Position numbers and translations under genes: made by a program
The notes under the pieces: generated by a model
What the model was told of the DNA's origin: nothing
The model's input: the letters and a program-made list of their open reading frames with translations, nothing else
The model's database searches: none
Assembly (NCBI GenBank): GCA_945952025.1
Contig: CAMFGW010000029.1
Location: forward strand, 1 to 33,293
Reading direction: 5' to 3'
Length of the DNA stretch: 33,293 nucleotides
DNA from: an uncultured Paracoccaceae bacterium
GTDB lineage: Bacteria > Pseudomonadota > Alphaproteobacteria > Rhodobacterales > Rhodobacteraceae
Part shown: positions 15,014-22,976 of the stretch, one piece after another
How positions within the stretch are numbered: the stretch's first letter is position 1
Layout: every line of letters begins with the position of its first letter

Positions 15014-15663
15014 CGCCACGAGCCTTCGATGCGGGCCAGCGCCTCGGTGACCTCAGCCCCCCAGGCGGCGGCCAGCGCCTTGGCGACCGCCTGGCGCGAC
15101 TTGCCGAGCCGTTCGGCAATGGCGCTGACATCGGGCGGATCGGGCGGCAGCGCCCGCATCAGCGCCTGCGCCTGCGCCTCGGTCCAGCCGGTCGCGACCC
15201 GGTCCAAGAGCAGGACCGCAGCCCCGACCGGGCCTCCGGCAAGCTCCGGATCGGCCAGCAGAAGGCGCGGCTCTTTCCCGCGTGGCGCGCGGCGGCGGTC
15301 GTCGAGCGCCCGGCCCGACAGGACGAACGGTCCGCCGGTTTCGCGGTTGAGGTCCGGCCCGACCGGCCCTTCGGCCACCCCGGTCGCGATGGCGATGGCG
15401 CTGTCGAATTCGGTGCCCCGGACTTTCAGGGACGCGCGGAAAAGAAGGGCTGCCCGGATCGCGAAGCGGGGGTCAGGCAGTGCGACCTGCCAGCCGTCGC
15501 CCCGATGGCGCGTGAAGTGCAAGGGGCCCATGCCGGGCCAAAGCGCGATGGTCTGGGCGGTGTGGCCCAGCGCGTCCATCGCCGCGACCATGTCCCGGGG
15601 CGTCATCTCGGTCGAACGGACCAGATCCCCGGTCAGGACGGCGATGGCTGCGGATCGGCTCAT
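15010..15663 (-). CDS. SatD-family protein with C-terminal helix-turn-helix
   Basis: A 217-residue protein of the SatD family. The N-terminus SAAIAVLTGDLVRSTEM resembles nucleotidyl-cyclase-fold openings (GDLVxST), and TRHRGDGWQVAL near residue 50 is the matching second motif. The last 50 residues (PDVSAIAERLGKSRQAVAKAL) form a clear helix-turn-helix, so the protein may sense a ligand and bind DNA. It is paired with DUF3307 by a 4-nt overlap. Its own promoter has a 9-bp inverted repeat around the -35/-10 region, consistent with autoregulation. The pair sits between sufT and sufA. Both function and ligand are unknown. Confidence 0.8.
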   Translation of the reverse strand: MSRSAAIAVLTGDLVRSTEMTPRDMVAAMDALGHTAQTIALWPGMGPLHFTRHRGDGWQVALPDPRFAIRAALLFRASLKVRGTEFDSAIAIATGVAEGPVGPDLNRETGGPFVLSGRALDDRRRAPRGKEPRLLLADPELAGGPVGAAVLLLDRVATGWTEAQAQALMRALPPDPPDVSAIAERLGKSRQAVAKALAAAWGAEVTEALARIEGSWR

Positions 15664-15665
15664 GT

Positions 15666-15712
15666 GCACCCTATAGAGGTTGCTTTTGTTAAATGCAATC
15701 AAAATAGGGTGC
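15666..15712 (-). promoter_or_regulatory. satD promoter with a 9-bp inverted-repeat operator
   Basis: Minus strand -35 TTGCAT (15698-15693), 17-bp spacer, -10 TATAGG (15675-15670). Perfect inverted arms GCACCCTAT (15666-15674) and ATAGGGTGC (15704-15712) flank the promoter, one covering the -10 and one just upstream of the -35. The predicted transcript start falls at or next to the satD ATG (15663), implying a leaderless or nearly leaderless mRNA. Confidence 0.6.
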
Positions 15713-15764
15713 TTTGTCGGAGTGCAACGGAAACCGGGTGCCAAGGGGTGCGCCCGCACGGGCG

Positions 15765-16178
15765 TCACATGAAGCCAAGCTCCAGCCGCGCCTCGTCCGA
15801 CATCATGTCCATGCCCCAGGGCGGATCGAAGGTCATCTCGACCCGCACATCGCGCACACCCGGCAGCGGCTCGACCGCGCTTGCGACCCAGCCCGGCATC
15901 TCGCCCGCGACGGGGCAGCCGGGAGCGGTCAGGGTCATGGTGACGTTTACCGAATTTTCCGCAGAGATATCAATGGTATAGACCAGGCCAAGGTCATAGA
16001 TGTTGACCGGGATTTCCGGGTCATAGACCGTCCGGCAGGCCGCCACCACATCGTCGAACAGCGGGTGGTCCGTGGTCGAGGGACGGATGAGGGGCGCACC
16101 CTCCATCAGGGGCGGGCTCTGCGGATCTTGCGCTGCGGGTGCGGCGGAAGAGACGGGGGGATGGGTGGCGTCGGTCAT
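15765..16178 (-). CDS. sufT: SUF-associated MIP18/DUF59-family protein (SufT type)
   Basis: A 137-residue protein. Residues 1-38 are a Pro/Ala-rich extension. The MIP18/DUF59 domain follows: DDVVAACRTVYDPEIPVNIY, DLGLVYTIDIS, and VTMTLTAPGCPVAGEMPGWV with the conserved Cys. It ends VEMTFDPPWGMDMMSDEARL. The family helps Fe-S cluster maturation, and in alphaproteobacteria it normally sits at the end of the suf operon next to sufA. Here the rest of suf is not upstream; the preceding gene is a small membrane protein. A candidate promoter with the cys-type motif precedes it. The identity is firm; the precise step is not established from sequence. Confidence 0.9.
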   Translation of the reverse strand: MTDATHPPVSSAAPAAQDPQSPPLMEGAPLIRPSTTDHPLFDDVVAACRTVYDPEIPVNIYDLGLVYTIDISAENSVNVTMTLTAPGCPVAGEMPGWVASAVEPLPGVRDVRVEMTFDPPWGMDMMSDEARLELGFM

Positions 16179-16212
16179 GCGAGGGGGCCTTGGCGGATTT
16201 CCTGAGCGAAGC

Positions 16213-16250
16213 TCTTGGGATTACATATAGGGCCAAGGGCCGCAAAGGTC
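16213..16250 (-). promoter_or_regulatory. Candidate sufT promoter with the motif shared with the cys operon
   Basis: CTTGGGATTACATATAG (16214-16230) agrees at 15 of 17 positions with the motif before DUF2849/cysI. On the minus strand it supplies -10 TATATG (16229-16224), with TGGACC 17 bp upstream as a possible -35. CTTGG (16214-16218) and CCAAG (16233-16237) form an inverted pair around it. The motif begins 34 nt before the sufT ATG. Confidence 0.5.
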
Positions 16251-16269
16251 CAGCCGGGGGCAGCGGCGC

Positions 16270-16611
16270 TCAGAGCGGCTTTCGGCGGCGCCCCAGCTTG
16301 CGGCCGATCACCAGGGTCACAAACAGCCAGACCCAGAAGCTGATCCAGGCGACGGCGATCGTCAGGATTTCCCACAGACCGACGCTGAAATCCCCGCGCG
16401 CCATCTCGACGACCGACATGGCGAAATGCACGAGGTTGAAGGCGAAGCCCGAAAGCGACAGCCACATCGCTGCCGTGTAGCGGGCCGTGGCCAGCCCGTG
16501 CCGACGCGCCCGGCGGCGCGAACGCTCGAAGAGCAGGTAGGCCAAATAGGGCGGAAGGCACAGAAGGCTGCTGAGGAACATCAAGGCGATAGTCGAGCCG
16601 GGAAGGCTCAT
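16270..16611 (-). CDS. Small three-helix membrane protein, function unknown
   Basis: A 113-residue protein with three hydrophobic segments: IALMFLSSLLCLPPYLAYLL, AAMWLSLSGFAFNLVHFAM and ILTIAVAWISFWVWLFVTLV. A basic loop (ERSRRRARRHG) lies between the first two, and the C-terminus is basic (GRKLGRRRKPL), so both ends probably face the cytoplasm. No family is recognised. GAGAGG lies 8 nt before the ATG at 16611, which is preferred over an ATG at 16629 without a good site. It stands between mlaF (141 nt upstream boundary) and sufT. It could be a lineage-specific inner-membrane protein. Confidence 0.7.
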   Translation of the reverse strand: MSLPGSTIALMFLSSLLCLPPYLAYLLFERSRRRARRHGLATARYTAAMWLSLSGFAFNLVHFAMSVVEMARGDFSVGLWEILTIAVAWISFWVWLFVTLVIGRKLGRRRKPL

Positions 16612-16681
16612 GCGGTCGACCTCTCTCATGCCCGCGGTTACTTGTTTGGGAAACTAACTGTTGCCGGTGCCGGCTGTCAAA

Positions 16682-16718
16682 GGGGGCTCTGGCGGGCGGC
16701 CCGTCCGGCGCAGCCCCC
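16682..16718 (-). terminator. Possible terminator after mlaF
   Basis: Arms GGGGGCT (16682-16688) and AGCCCCC (16712-16718) with a GC-rich inner GGGC/GCCC pairing. On the minus strand the stem is followed by TTTGACAG. It lies about 35 nt past the mlaF stop. The T-run is short, so confidence is moderate. Confidence 0.4.
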
Positions 16719-16762
16719 AGCGAACCCCCCAGCGACCCCCCCAGCGAACCCCTCAGCGAACC
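16718..16762 (-). repeat. 12-bp tandem repeat spanning the mlaF stop codon
   Basis: Units 16718-16729, 16730-16741, 16742-16753 and a partial fourth to 16762, each close to CAGCGAACCCCC. On the coding strand the first unit holds GTT CGC TGA; later units read GTTCGCTGG, so the stop base is changed. The period is in frame with the gene. Confidence 0.88.
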
Positions 16763-17505
16763 GTGGCGATCGGCCCCTCGGCTCGGCCATGGATGAACTG
16801 CTGCACGTAAGGGTCGGGCGTGCGGTCCATCTCGGCGATCGGGCCGGTCCAGCGGATCACCCCGCCCTCGAGCATCGCCACCCGGTCGGCGATGGCGCGG
16901 ACCGAGGTCATGTCGTGAGTGATGGTCATGGCGGTGGCGCCCATCTCGGTCACGATCTCGCGGATCAGGTCGTTGATGACACCGGCCATGATCGGGTCGA
17001 GCCCAGTCGTCGGCTCGTCGAAGAAGATGATTTCCGGCTCGGCGGCGATGGCGCGGGCAAGGCCCACGCGCTTCTGCATGCCGCCCGACAGCTCGGCCGG
17101 GTAAAGGTCCGCGGCCGACCTGTCGAGCCCGACCCGCCGCAACTTGTCGAGCGCGCGCGCCCGCGCCTCGTCCTTCGGCAGTTTCCGGGGGCCGCGTTGC
17201 AGCCGGAACGCGACGTTCTGCCAGACCGGCAGGCTGTCGAACAGCGCGCCGCCCTGAAAGAGCATGCCGAACCGGTCAAGGAACGCCTCGCGCCCGGGGC
17301 CAGAGGTGGCGGCGGGCGCTCCGTCGACGGTGATGCGGCCCGCGTCGGGGGCAACAAGGCCGAGGATGCATTTCAGAAGGACCGATTTCCCGGTGCCCGA
17401 GCCGCCGATGATGACCATCGATTCCCCGCGCGGCACGCTCAGCTCGACGCCGTTCAGGACGGTCTTCGCGCCGAAGCTCTTCTTGACGCCCGAAAGCTCG
17501 ATCAT
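16753..17505 (-). CDS. mlaF: ABC transporter ATP-binding protein, MlaF type
   Basis: A 250-residue ATPase of the Mla phospholipid transport system, which maintains outer-membrane lipid asymmetry. Walker A is GGSGTGKS at residues 34-41, the Q-loop is in MLFQGGALFDSL, the signature is ELSGGMQKRV, and Walker B with its Glu is IIFFDEPTTGLDP. The switch His is in TITHDMTSV. FQGGALFDSLPVWQNVAF is specific for the MlaF branch. It starts 10 nt after the mlaE stop, in the order alr-mlaE-mlaF. The MCE-domain protein (MlaD) that normally completes the complex is not adjacent. Its stop codon lies in a 12-bp tandem repeat. Confidence 0.93.
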   Translation of the reverse strand: MIELSGVKKSFGAKTVLNGVELSVPRGESMVIIGGSGTGKSVLLKCILGLVAPDAGRITVDGAPAATSGPGREAFLDRFGMLFQGGALFDSLPVWQNVAFRLQRGPRKLPKDEARARALDKLRRVGLDRSAADLYPAELSGGMQKRVGLARAIAAEPEIIFFDEPTTGLDPIMAGVINDLIREIVTEMGATAMTITHDMTSVRAIADRVAMLEGGVIRWTGPIAEMDRTPDPYVQQFIHGRAEGPIATVR

Positions 17506-17515
17506 GACAGCCCGA

Positions 17516-18298
17516 TCATCCTGAAAAGAACATCTCTGTCAGCAGGTAGTTGGCGGCAAGGATCAGGACCGAAGCGGTCACCACCGCCGATTTCGTCGCT
17601 CGCCCGACCCCCTGCGCGCCGCGCCCGGACGCCATGCCGAAATAGGTACCGCAGAGCGCGATCAGGAAACCGAAGGCCGCCCCCTTGATAAGGCCCGAGA
17701 CGATGTCGAAGGGCTCAAGATAGGCGCGCGTATTGGCAAGATAGGTCATCGGCGAAAAGCCGAGCCGCGTCGTGCCCACAATGTAGCCGCCGAAAATCCC
17801 GATGGAATCCCCGACCGCGACCAGCACCGGCACCGCGAGCGTCGCCGCCAGAAGCCGGGGCGCGACCAGGTATTTCATCGGGTTCGTCGACAGGGTCGTC
17901 AGCGCGTCGATCTGTTCGGTCACCTTCATCGTGCCCACCTCGGCCGCGATGGACGAGGCGACCCGCGCCGCGACCATCAGCCCGCCAAGGACGGGCCCAA
18001 GCTCGCGCACCATACCGATGGCGGTGATCGAGGGCACGACCGATTCCGCCGAAAACCGCTGGCCGCCCGCATAGATCTGCAAGGCGAGCGCCGCGCCGGT
18101 GAAAAGCGCGGTCATGCCGACGACCGGCAGGCTGAACCAGCCGATCTGCATCAGTGCGGACCCGAACTCGCGCCCGTAGAAGGGCGGCCGGACGATGTGG
18201 CTGACGCCGGTCGCGGCGAAGGCCGCAAGGCGCCCCGTGGCCGCAAGCGCGCCGAGCGTGGCGCGGCCAAGGCGGGCAAGGGGGGACAGAAGGCTCAT
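17516..18298 (-). CDS. mlaE: ABC transporter permease, MlaE type
   Basis: A 260-residue permease of the MlaE family with five or six membrane segments. LMQIGWFSLPVVGMTALFTG, then VARELGPVLGGLMVAARVASSIAAE-type sequence with the conserved EVGTMKVTEQIDAL coupling helix, and NPMKYLVAPRLLA are hallmark motifs. The end ASGRGAQGVGRATKSAVVTA is also typical. It works with MlaF in phospholipid trafficking across the envelope. The ATG overlaps the alr stop as ATGA, so it is translationally coupled to alanine racemase. Identity is certain. Confidence 0.94.
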   Translation of the reverse strand: MSLLSPLARLGRATLGALAATGRLAAFAATGVSHIVRPPFYGREFGSALMQIGWFSLPVVGMTALFTGAALALQIYAGGQRFSAESVVPSITAIGMVRELGPVLGGLMVAARVASSIAAEVGTMKVTEQIDALTTLSTNPMKYLVAPRLLAATLAVPVLVAVGDSIGIFGGYIVGTTRLGFSPMTYLANTRAYLEPFDIVSGLIKGAAFGFLIALCGTYFGMASGRGAQGVGRATKSAVVTASVLILAANYLLTEMFFSG

Positions 18299-19347
18299 GC
18301 CGCGACCTGGCCATACTGGCGGTCATAGCGCGAGCCGAGCGCGGTCAGGATCTCATACCCGATCGTCCCGGCCGCCTGCGCCAGCGCGTCGATGCCCTGA
18401 TGGGGGCCCAGAAGCTCCAGCTGGTCGGGCAGATCCCCGGGGGCGGCGGTCACGTCGGCCGTTACCAGGTCCATCGACACGCGACCCACGAGCGGGCAGG
18501 GCACCGCCCCGGCATAAAGCGTCGCCCGGTTCGTCAGCGCGCGAAAAAGCCCGTCGGCATAGCCCGCGGCCACCGTCGCAAGCCGCGTCGGACGGCTCGC
18601 GGTCCAGGTCGCGCCATAGCCGACCGTCTGGCCGGGTTCGAGCGTGCGGACCTGCACCACCGGCAGCGACAGGCGCACCACCGCCCGCGCGTTGGCAAAG
18701 GGCGCGCCGCCATAGAGCCCGATCCCCGGCCGGGTCAGGTCGAAATCATAGGCCCGCCCCAGAAGGATCCCGCCGGTCGAGGCGAGCGAGCGGCGCACCC
18801 CGGTCCCGTCGGTCATCGCCCGAAAGACGGCCAGCTGGCGCGCGTTCAGCGGATGGGCAGGATCGTCGGAACAGGCCATGTGCGACATCAGAAGCCGGGG
18901 CCCCCGCGCCAGAACCTCGGCCGCGACGGCCTGCCAGTCCTGGGGGTCAAGGCCCAGCCGGTTCATGCCGGTTTCAAGCTGGATGCCGAACGGATGGTCC
19001 GGCAGGTCGTGCAGGTGGCGCGCGACCTGGGCGCGGCTCGTCAGCATCGGCGTCAGATCGTGGGCGGCAAGGATCGGCGCGTCACCGGACATGTGGCCCG
19101 ACAGGATGCCGATCCGGGGACCGGGCCCAAGGGCCGTGCGCAGCGCCACCCCCTCTTCGGCCAGCGCCACGAAGAAATCCTCGGCCCCCGCCGCGCGCAA
19201 CCGTGTCGCGATGGGCGAGGCGCCAAGCCCGTAGCCGTCGGCCTTGACCATGACGGCCGTGCGCACGCCGGACGGCGTCCGGGCATCGAGCGCGCGCCAG
19301 TTCGCGGTGATGGCCGAGAGATCGATGTCGAGCGTGCCGGATGCCAT
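18295..19347 (-). CDS. alr: Alanine racemase
   Basis: A 350-residue PLP enzyme that makes D-alanine for peptidoglycan. The PLP lysine is Lys35 in VMVKADGYGLGA. Tyr244 in VGYGATW is the second catalytic base from the partner subunit. RPGIGLYGG near residue 209 and GRVSMDLV near residue 290 are conserved. Length is slightly below the usual 360. It begins 51 nt after dnaB on the same strand and overlaps mlaE by 4 nt. The dnaB-alr-mlaEF order joins replication, wall and lipid-transport genes and probably reflects ancestral synteny in this order of bacteria. Confidence 0.95.
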   Translation of the reverse strand: MASGTLDIDLSAITANWRALDARTPSGVRTAVMVKADGYGLGASPIATRLRAAGAEDFFVALAEEGVALRTALGPGPRIGILSGHMSGDAPILAAHDLTPMLTSRAQVARHLHDLPDHPFGIQLETGMNRLGLDPQDWQAVAAEVLARGPRLLMSHMACSDDPAHPLNARQLAVFRAMTDGTGVRRSLASTGGILLGRAYDFDLTRPGIGLYGGAPFANARAVVRLSLPVVQVRTLEPGQTVGYGATWTASRPTRLATVAAGYADGLFRALTNRATLYAGAVPCPLVGRVSMDLVTADVTAAPGDLPDQLELLGPHQGIDALAQAAGTIGYEILTALGSRYDRQYGQVAA

Positions 19348-19398
19348 GGCGCGGGTTTTGCCAGTTAGGCGGCTCTGGTCAAGGTGAAAGTGAGGGGC

Positions 19399-20892
19399 CT
19401 AGAAGGCCGCCCCGTCGGGCCGCCAGGGTTGGGGCAGGTTGCCAAACCGGGTGAACTGGCCCTCGAAGCTGAGTTCGACCGTGCCGATCGGCCCGTGGCG
19501 CTGCTTGCCAAGGATCACCTCGGCCTTGCCATGGACCCGCTCCATCGCCTCTTGCCACTTGGCCATGGCTTCCAGGTTGTCGTCGCCGGGCTTTTCGCGC
19601 TCTTTGTAATATTCCTCGCGGTAGACGAACATCACCACGTCGGCGTCCTGCTCGATCGAGCCGGATTCGCGCAGGTCGCTGAGTTGCGGCCGCTTGTCCT
19701 CGCGGTTCTCGACCTGTCGCGACAGCTGCGACAGCGCGATGACCGGGATGTTGAGTTCCTTGGCGATGGCCTTCAGGCCTTGGGTGATCTCGCTCACCTC
19801 GTTCACGCGGCTGTCCTTGGCGGTCGCGGGCCGGACGAGTTGCAGGTAGTCGACCATCAGCACGTCCAGCCCGTGCGTGCGCTTCAGCCGCCGGGCGCGC
19901 GCGGCAAGCTGGCTGATCGGGATCGCGGGCGTGTCGTCGATGTAAAGCGGGCAGGTTTCGAGCGTCTTTGCCGCCTCGACGAAGCGGCGCAGCTCGACCT
20001 CATCCAGATCGCCCTTGCGGATGCGGTCCGAAGGGACTTCCGCCGCGTCGGCCAGAACCCGCGCCGCCAGCTGTTCGGACGACATTTCAAGCGAGAAGAA
20101 GCCGACCACGCCGCCGCCGACCGTGCCCTCGGTCCCGTCGGGCTTGCGGCCGCGCCGGTAGGCCTTGGCGATGTTGAAGGCGATGTTGGTCGCAAGCGAG
20201 GTCTTGCCCATCGACGGGCGCCCGGCAAGGATCAGAAGGTCCGAGGGGTGCAGCCCGCCCAGCTTGCGGTCCAGTTCGATCAGCCCGGTCGAGATGCCGG
20301 CAAGGCCCCCGTCGCGCTGGTAGGCGGCAACCGCGTGGTTCACCGCCTCGGACGAGGCCTTGAGGAACGAGGCAAAGCCCCGCTCGGCATGGCCCTGCTC
20401 GCCCAGCTTGTAGAGCGCCTGTTCGGCCGCGACGATCTGGTCCTTCGGGTCATTGTCGACCTCGATCGTCTGGGCGCGGGACGAAATATCGCGCCCGAGC
20501 GCCATCAGGTCGCGGCGGACGGCCAGGTCATAGATCATCTGCGCATAATCGCGCGCCGCATGGGCCGAGATCGCCGCCCCCGCCAGCCGCGCGAGGTAGG
20601 CCGGGCCGCCAAGCTCTGCCAGCCCCGGATCCTCGGCCATGAACCCCTTGAGCGTGACCGGCGAGGCGAGCGCGTTCTTCTGGATGCGCGCCACCGCGAT
20701 CTCGAAGATGCGCTGGTGGACGGGGTCGAAGAAATGCCCCGACTGCACGAGAGACGACACCCGGTCATAGATATCGTTGTTCGTCAGGATCGCGCCCAGA
20801 AGCTGTTGTTCCGCCTCGATATTATGCGGCAGCACCTCGGGTTCGGCAGCCGCCGGAAGCGACACGGGGCGAAGGTGGGTGATGTCGGTCAT
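19399..20892 (-). CDS. dnaB: Replicative DNA helicase DnaB
   Basis: A 497-residue hexameric helicase that unwinds DNA at the replication fork. The N-terminal domain starts PHNIEAEQQLLGAIL near residue 24. Walker A is GRPSMGKTS with Lys230, and VLMVDYLQLV is the Walker B region. The DNA-binding/ATP-sensor segment IPVIALSQLSRQVE, then RPQLSDLRESGSIEQDADVV, is fully conserved. No intein interrupts it. A gap of 224 bp separates the start from pyrE, so it probably has its own promoter. It ends 51 nt before alr. Confidence 0.97.
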   Translation of the reverse strand: MTDITHLRPVSLPAAAEPEVLPHNIEAEQQLLGAILTNNDIYDRVSSLVQSGHFFDPVHQRIFEIAVARIQKNALASPVTLKGFMAEDPGLAELGGPAYLARLAGAAISAHAARDYAQMIYDLAVRRDLMALGRDISSRAQTIEVDNDPKDQIVAAEQALYKLGEQGHAERGFASFLKASSEAVNHAVAAYQRDGGLAGISTGLIELDRKLGGLHPSDLLILAGRPSMGKTSLATNIAFNIAKAYRRGRKPDGTEGTVGGGVVGFFSLEMSSEQLAARVLADAAEVPSDRIRKGDLDEVELRRFVEAAKTLETCPLYIDDTPAIPISQLAARARRLKRTHGLDVLMVDYLQLVRPATAKDSRVNEVSEITQGLKAIAKELNIPVIALSQLSRQVENREDKRPQLSDLRESGSIEQDADVVMFVYREEYYKEREKPGDDNLEAMAKWQEAMERVHGKAEVILGKQRHGPIGTVELSFEGQFTRFGNLPQPWRPDGAAF

Positions 20893-20945
20893 GGGCTCAC
20901 GGATGGAGGCGGGTTGGAATCGGGCAGGGCGCCGGGATCGCTGTT

Positions 20946-20973
20946 TCTAAAGCCAGCGGGCCCCCGGTCACAA
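20946..20973 (-). promoter_or_regulatory. Weak candidate promoter for dnaB
   Basis: In the 224-bp gap between pyrE and dnaB, the minus strand shows TTGTGA (20973-20968), a 16-bp spacer and TTTAGA (20951-20946). A hairpin TCCGGC-CGTAA-GCCGGA (20982-20998) lies upstream. Nothing else in the gap looks like a gene. Confidence 0.3.
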
Positions 20974-21116
20974 TGGCGTCATCCGGCCGTAAGCCGGACG
21001 CCGCCGGTGCCTTTTCGCTAGGTCTGGGGGGCAGTGGCGATCACGCCACACTCCCTGTGACATGGGCGAAACGCTCCCCAGATTCACCCCCGGAAATCGG
21101 CGGCGGCTGTCAAGGG

Positions 21117-21797
21117 TCAGCCCTTGCCGTGGGCCGCCTGCCAGGCGCGCGGGTCGGTCAGGAAGTTTTCGACCTCGGCCAGGGTCGCGGCATCGAAGGC
21201 GCCGGATGCCCGTGCCTCTGCCAGCACGTCCCACCAGGTGCAAAGGTGGTGCAGCGTGACCCCGTGCGCCGCCAGCTTGTCGGTCGTTTCGGGGAAGATG
21301 CCGTAGTAGAAGATCACCGCAGTCGCCCGGCACTCGGCCCCCGTCTCGCGGATCGCGTCGACGAACGAAAGCTTCGAGCCGCCGTCTGTCGTCAGGTCTT
21401 CGACCAGCAACACACGGTCGCCCTCGGTCATCACGCCCTCGATCCGGGCGTTGCGGCCATAGCCCTTGGGCTTCTTGCGCACATAGCTCATCGGCAGCGC
21501 CAGCCGTTCGGCCACCAGCGCGGCAAAGGGAATGCCCGCCGTCTCGCCCCCGGCGATGTTGGTGAAGGCTTCGAAACCGACCTCCCGCAGCACGGTCACG
21601 GCCAGGAAATCCATCAGGACCGAGCGCACGCGCGGGAAAGAGATCAGCCGCCGGCAGTCGATGTAGGTGGGCGACGGCAGGCCCGAGGCCAGCGTGAAGG
21701 GCGTCGTCGCGTTGAAATGCACCGCCTTGACCTCAAGAAGCGCGCGGGCGGTCAGGCGGGCTATTTCGTCCTTGGGCGGGAAGTTCGCAGGGATCAT
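21117..21797 (-). CDS. pyrE: Orotate phosphoribosyltransferase
   Basis: A 226-residue enzyme that joins orotate to PRPP to form OMP, step five of pyrimidine synthesis. [20 protein letters not shown] near residue 35 is the substrate region. [20 protein letters not shown] holds the conserved loop, and [15 protein letters not shown] has the catalytic lysines. [20 protein letters not shown] is the PRPP-binding motif in the long alphaproteobacterial form of PyrE. AGGACCGCC precedes the ATG. It follows pyrC by 43 nt, so they form a pyrC-pyrE operon. The stop codon sits in the loop of a small hairpin CAAGGG-TCAG-CCCTTG. Confidence 0.95.
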   Translation of the reverse strand: MIPANFPPKDEIARLTARALLEVKAVHFNATTPFTLASGLPSPTYIDCRRLISFPRVRSVLMDFLAVTVLREVGFEAFTNIAGGETAGIPFAALVAERLALPMSYVRKKPKGYGRNARIEGVMTEGDRVLLVEDLTTDGGSKLSFVDAIRETGAECRATAVIFYYGIFPETTDKLAAHGVTLHHLCTWWDVLAEARASGAFDAATLAEVENFLTDPRAWQAAHGKG

Positions 21798-21840
21798 GGC
21801 GGTCCTTTCGGAAGGTCGGGCGGGCAGGTCAAACGGCAGA

Positions 21841-22890
21841 TCAGATAGGGGCCCAGTGAAGGGGAAAGCCGGGGTCGAAGATCGTCACCGGGCCGACCCC
21901 GGTTTCGAGCTTGGCCGGATAGCAGACCGGGCTTTCGCTGCGGGCGAGCGTGATCTGGTCCTCGTTTGCGGGCAGGCGGTAGAAGGCCGGGCCATTGAGG
22001 CTCGTGAACCCCTCCAGCCGGTCGAGCGCGCCCTCCTCCTCGAACACATGGGCAAGAATCGACAGCGTGTTCGGCGCCGTGAAGCAGCCCGCGCAGCCGC
22101 AGGCGGTTTCCTTGGCGGCATCCACATGGGGCGCGCTGTCGGTGCCAAGGAAGAATGAGGCCTCGCCCCCGGTCGCGGCCCGCCGCAGCGCCTGCCGGTG
22201 CGTTTCGCGCTTTGCAACTGGGAGGCAGTAGTAATGCGGCCGGATGCCGCCGGCGAGGATGTGGTTGCGGTTGATGACCAGATGGTGCGTCGTGATCGTC
22301 GCGGCGATGTCCGGCCCGCCGGCGCGCACGTAATCCGTGCCCTCGGTCGTGGTGATGTGCTCCATCACCACCCGCAGCCCCGGCGTGGCGCGGCGAATCG
22401 GGTCGAGCACGCGGTCGATGAACACCGCCTCGCGGTCGAAGATGTCGACGGCGGGGTCCGTCACCTCGCCATGCACGCAGAGCGGCAGGCCGACCTCGGC
22501 CATCTTTTCCAGAACGCCGCGCACCTTGTCGAAGTCGCGCACGCCCGAGGCGGAGTTTGTCGTGGCCCCGGCCGGGTAGAGCTTCACCGCCCGGACCAGC
22601 CCAGACCGGGCGGCCGCAGCCACGTCGGCAGCATCCGTCGCCTCGGTCAGATAGAGCGTCATCAGGGGTTCGAACGCGGCACCGTCAGGCAGGGCGGCCC
22701 GGATCCGGTCCCGGTAGGCCGCCGCCTCGGCGCCGGTCACCACCGGGGGCACGAGGTTCGGCATGATGATCGCCCGGCCGAAGTGCCCCGCAGTTTCGGG
22801 CAGGACGGCGGCCAGCATCGTGCCGTCGCGCAGATGCAGGTGCCAGTCGTCGGGGCGGCGGATGGTGATGCGGTCGGGTGCTTTGGCCAT
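21841..22890 (-). CDS. pyrC: Dihydroorotase
   Basis: A 349-residue zinc amidohydrolase of the short E. coli PyrC type that closes carbamoyl aspartate to dihydroorotate. [13 protein letters not shown] near residue 15 has the HxH metal ligands. [18 protein letters not shown] near residue 98 carries the carboxylated lysine. [18 protein letters not shown] and [15 protein letters not shown] hold further ligands, and [15 protein letters not shown] has the catalytic Asp. It heads the pyrC-pyrE operon and is divergent from the lipoprotein gene, with 86 bp between. Confidence 0.96.
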   Translation of the reverse strand: MAKAPDRITIRRPDDWHLHLRDGTMLAAVLPETAGHFGRAIIMPNLVPPVVTGAEAAAYRDRIRAALPDGAAFEPLMTLYLTEATDAADVAAAARSGLVRAVKLYPAGATTNSASGVRDFDKVRGVLEKMAEVGLPLCVHGEVTDPAVDIFDREAVFIDRVLDPIRRATPGLRVVMEHITTTEGTDYVRAGGPDIAATITTHHLVINRNHILAGGIRPHYYCLPVAKRETHRQALRRAATGGEASFFLGTDSAPHVDAAKETACGCAGCFTAPNTLSILAHVFEEEGALDRLEGFTSLNGPAFYRLPANEDQITLARSESPVCYPAKLETGVGPVTIFDPGFPLHWAPI

Positions 22891-22976
22891 GGCCCCCGCC
22901 TACACGTTTTCGGCCTACCGTTCCAGCGGCAGGCGACCCATATTGGGGCAAGGAATGACGGTGAAGGAGGTTCGGC

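Noticed and set aside
16718-16762. CRISPR-like array
   Set aside because: The units are contiguous 12-bp tandem repeats with no spacers and no cas genes.
19384-21021. Long plus-strand open frame (545 codons) opposite dnaB
   Set aside because: It mirrors dnaB codon structure; DnaB motifs on the minus strand are unequivocal.
21100-21130. CAAGGG-TCAG-CCCTTG hairpin over the pyrE stop as terminator
   Set aside because: The stem is short, includes the stop codon and has no following T-run.
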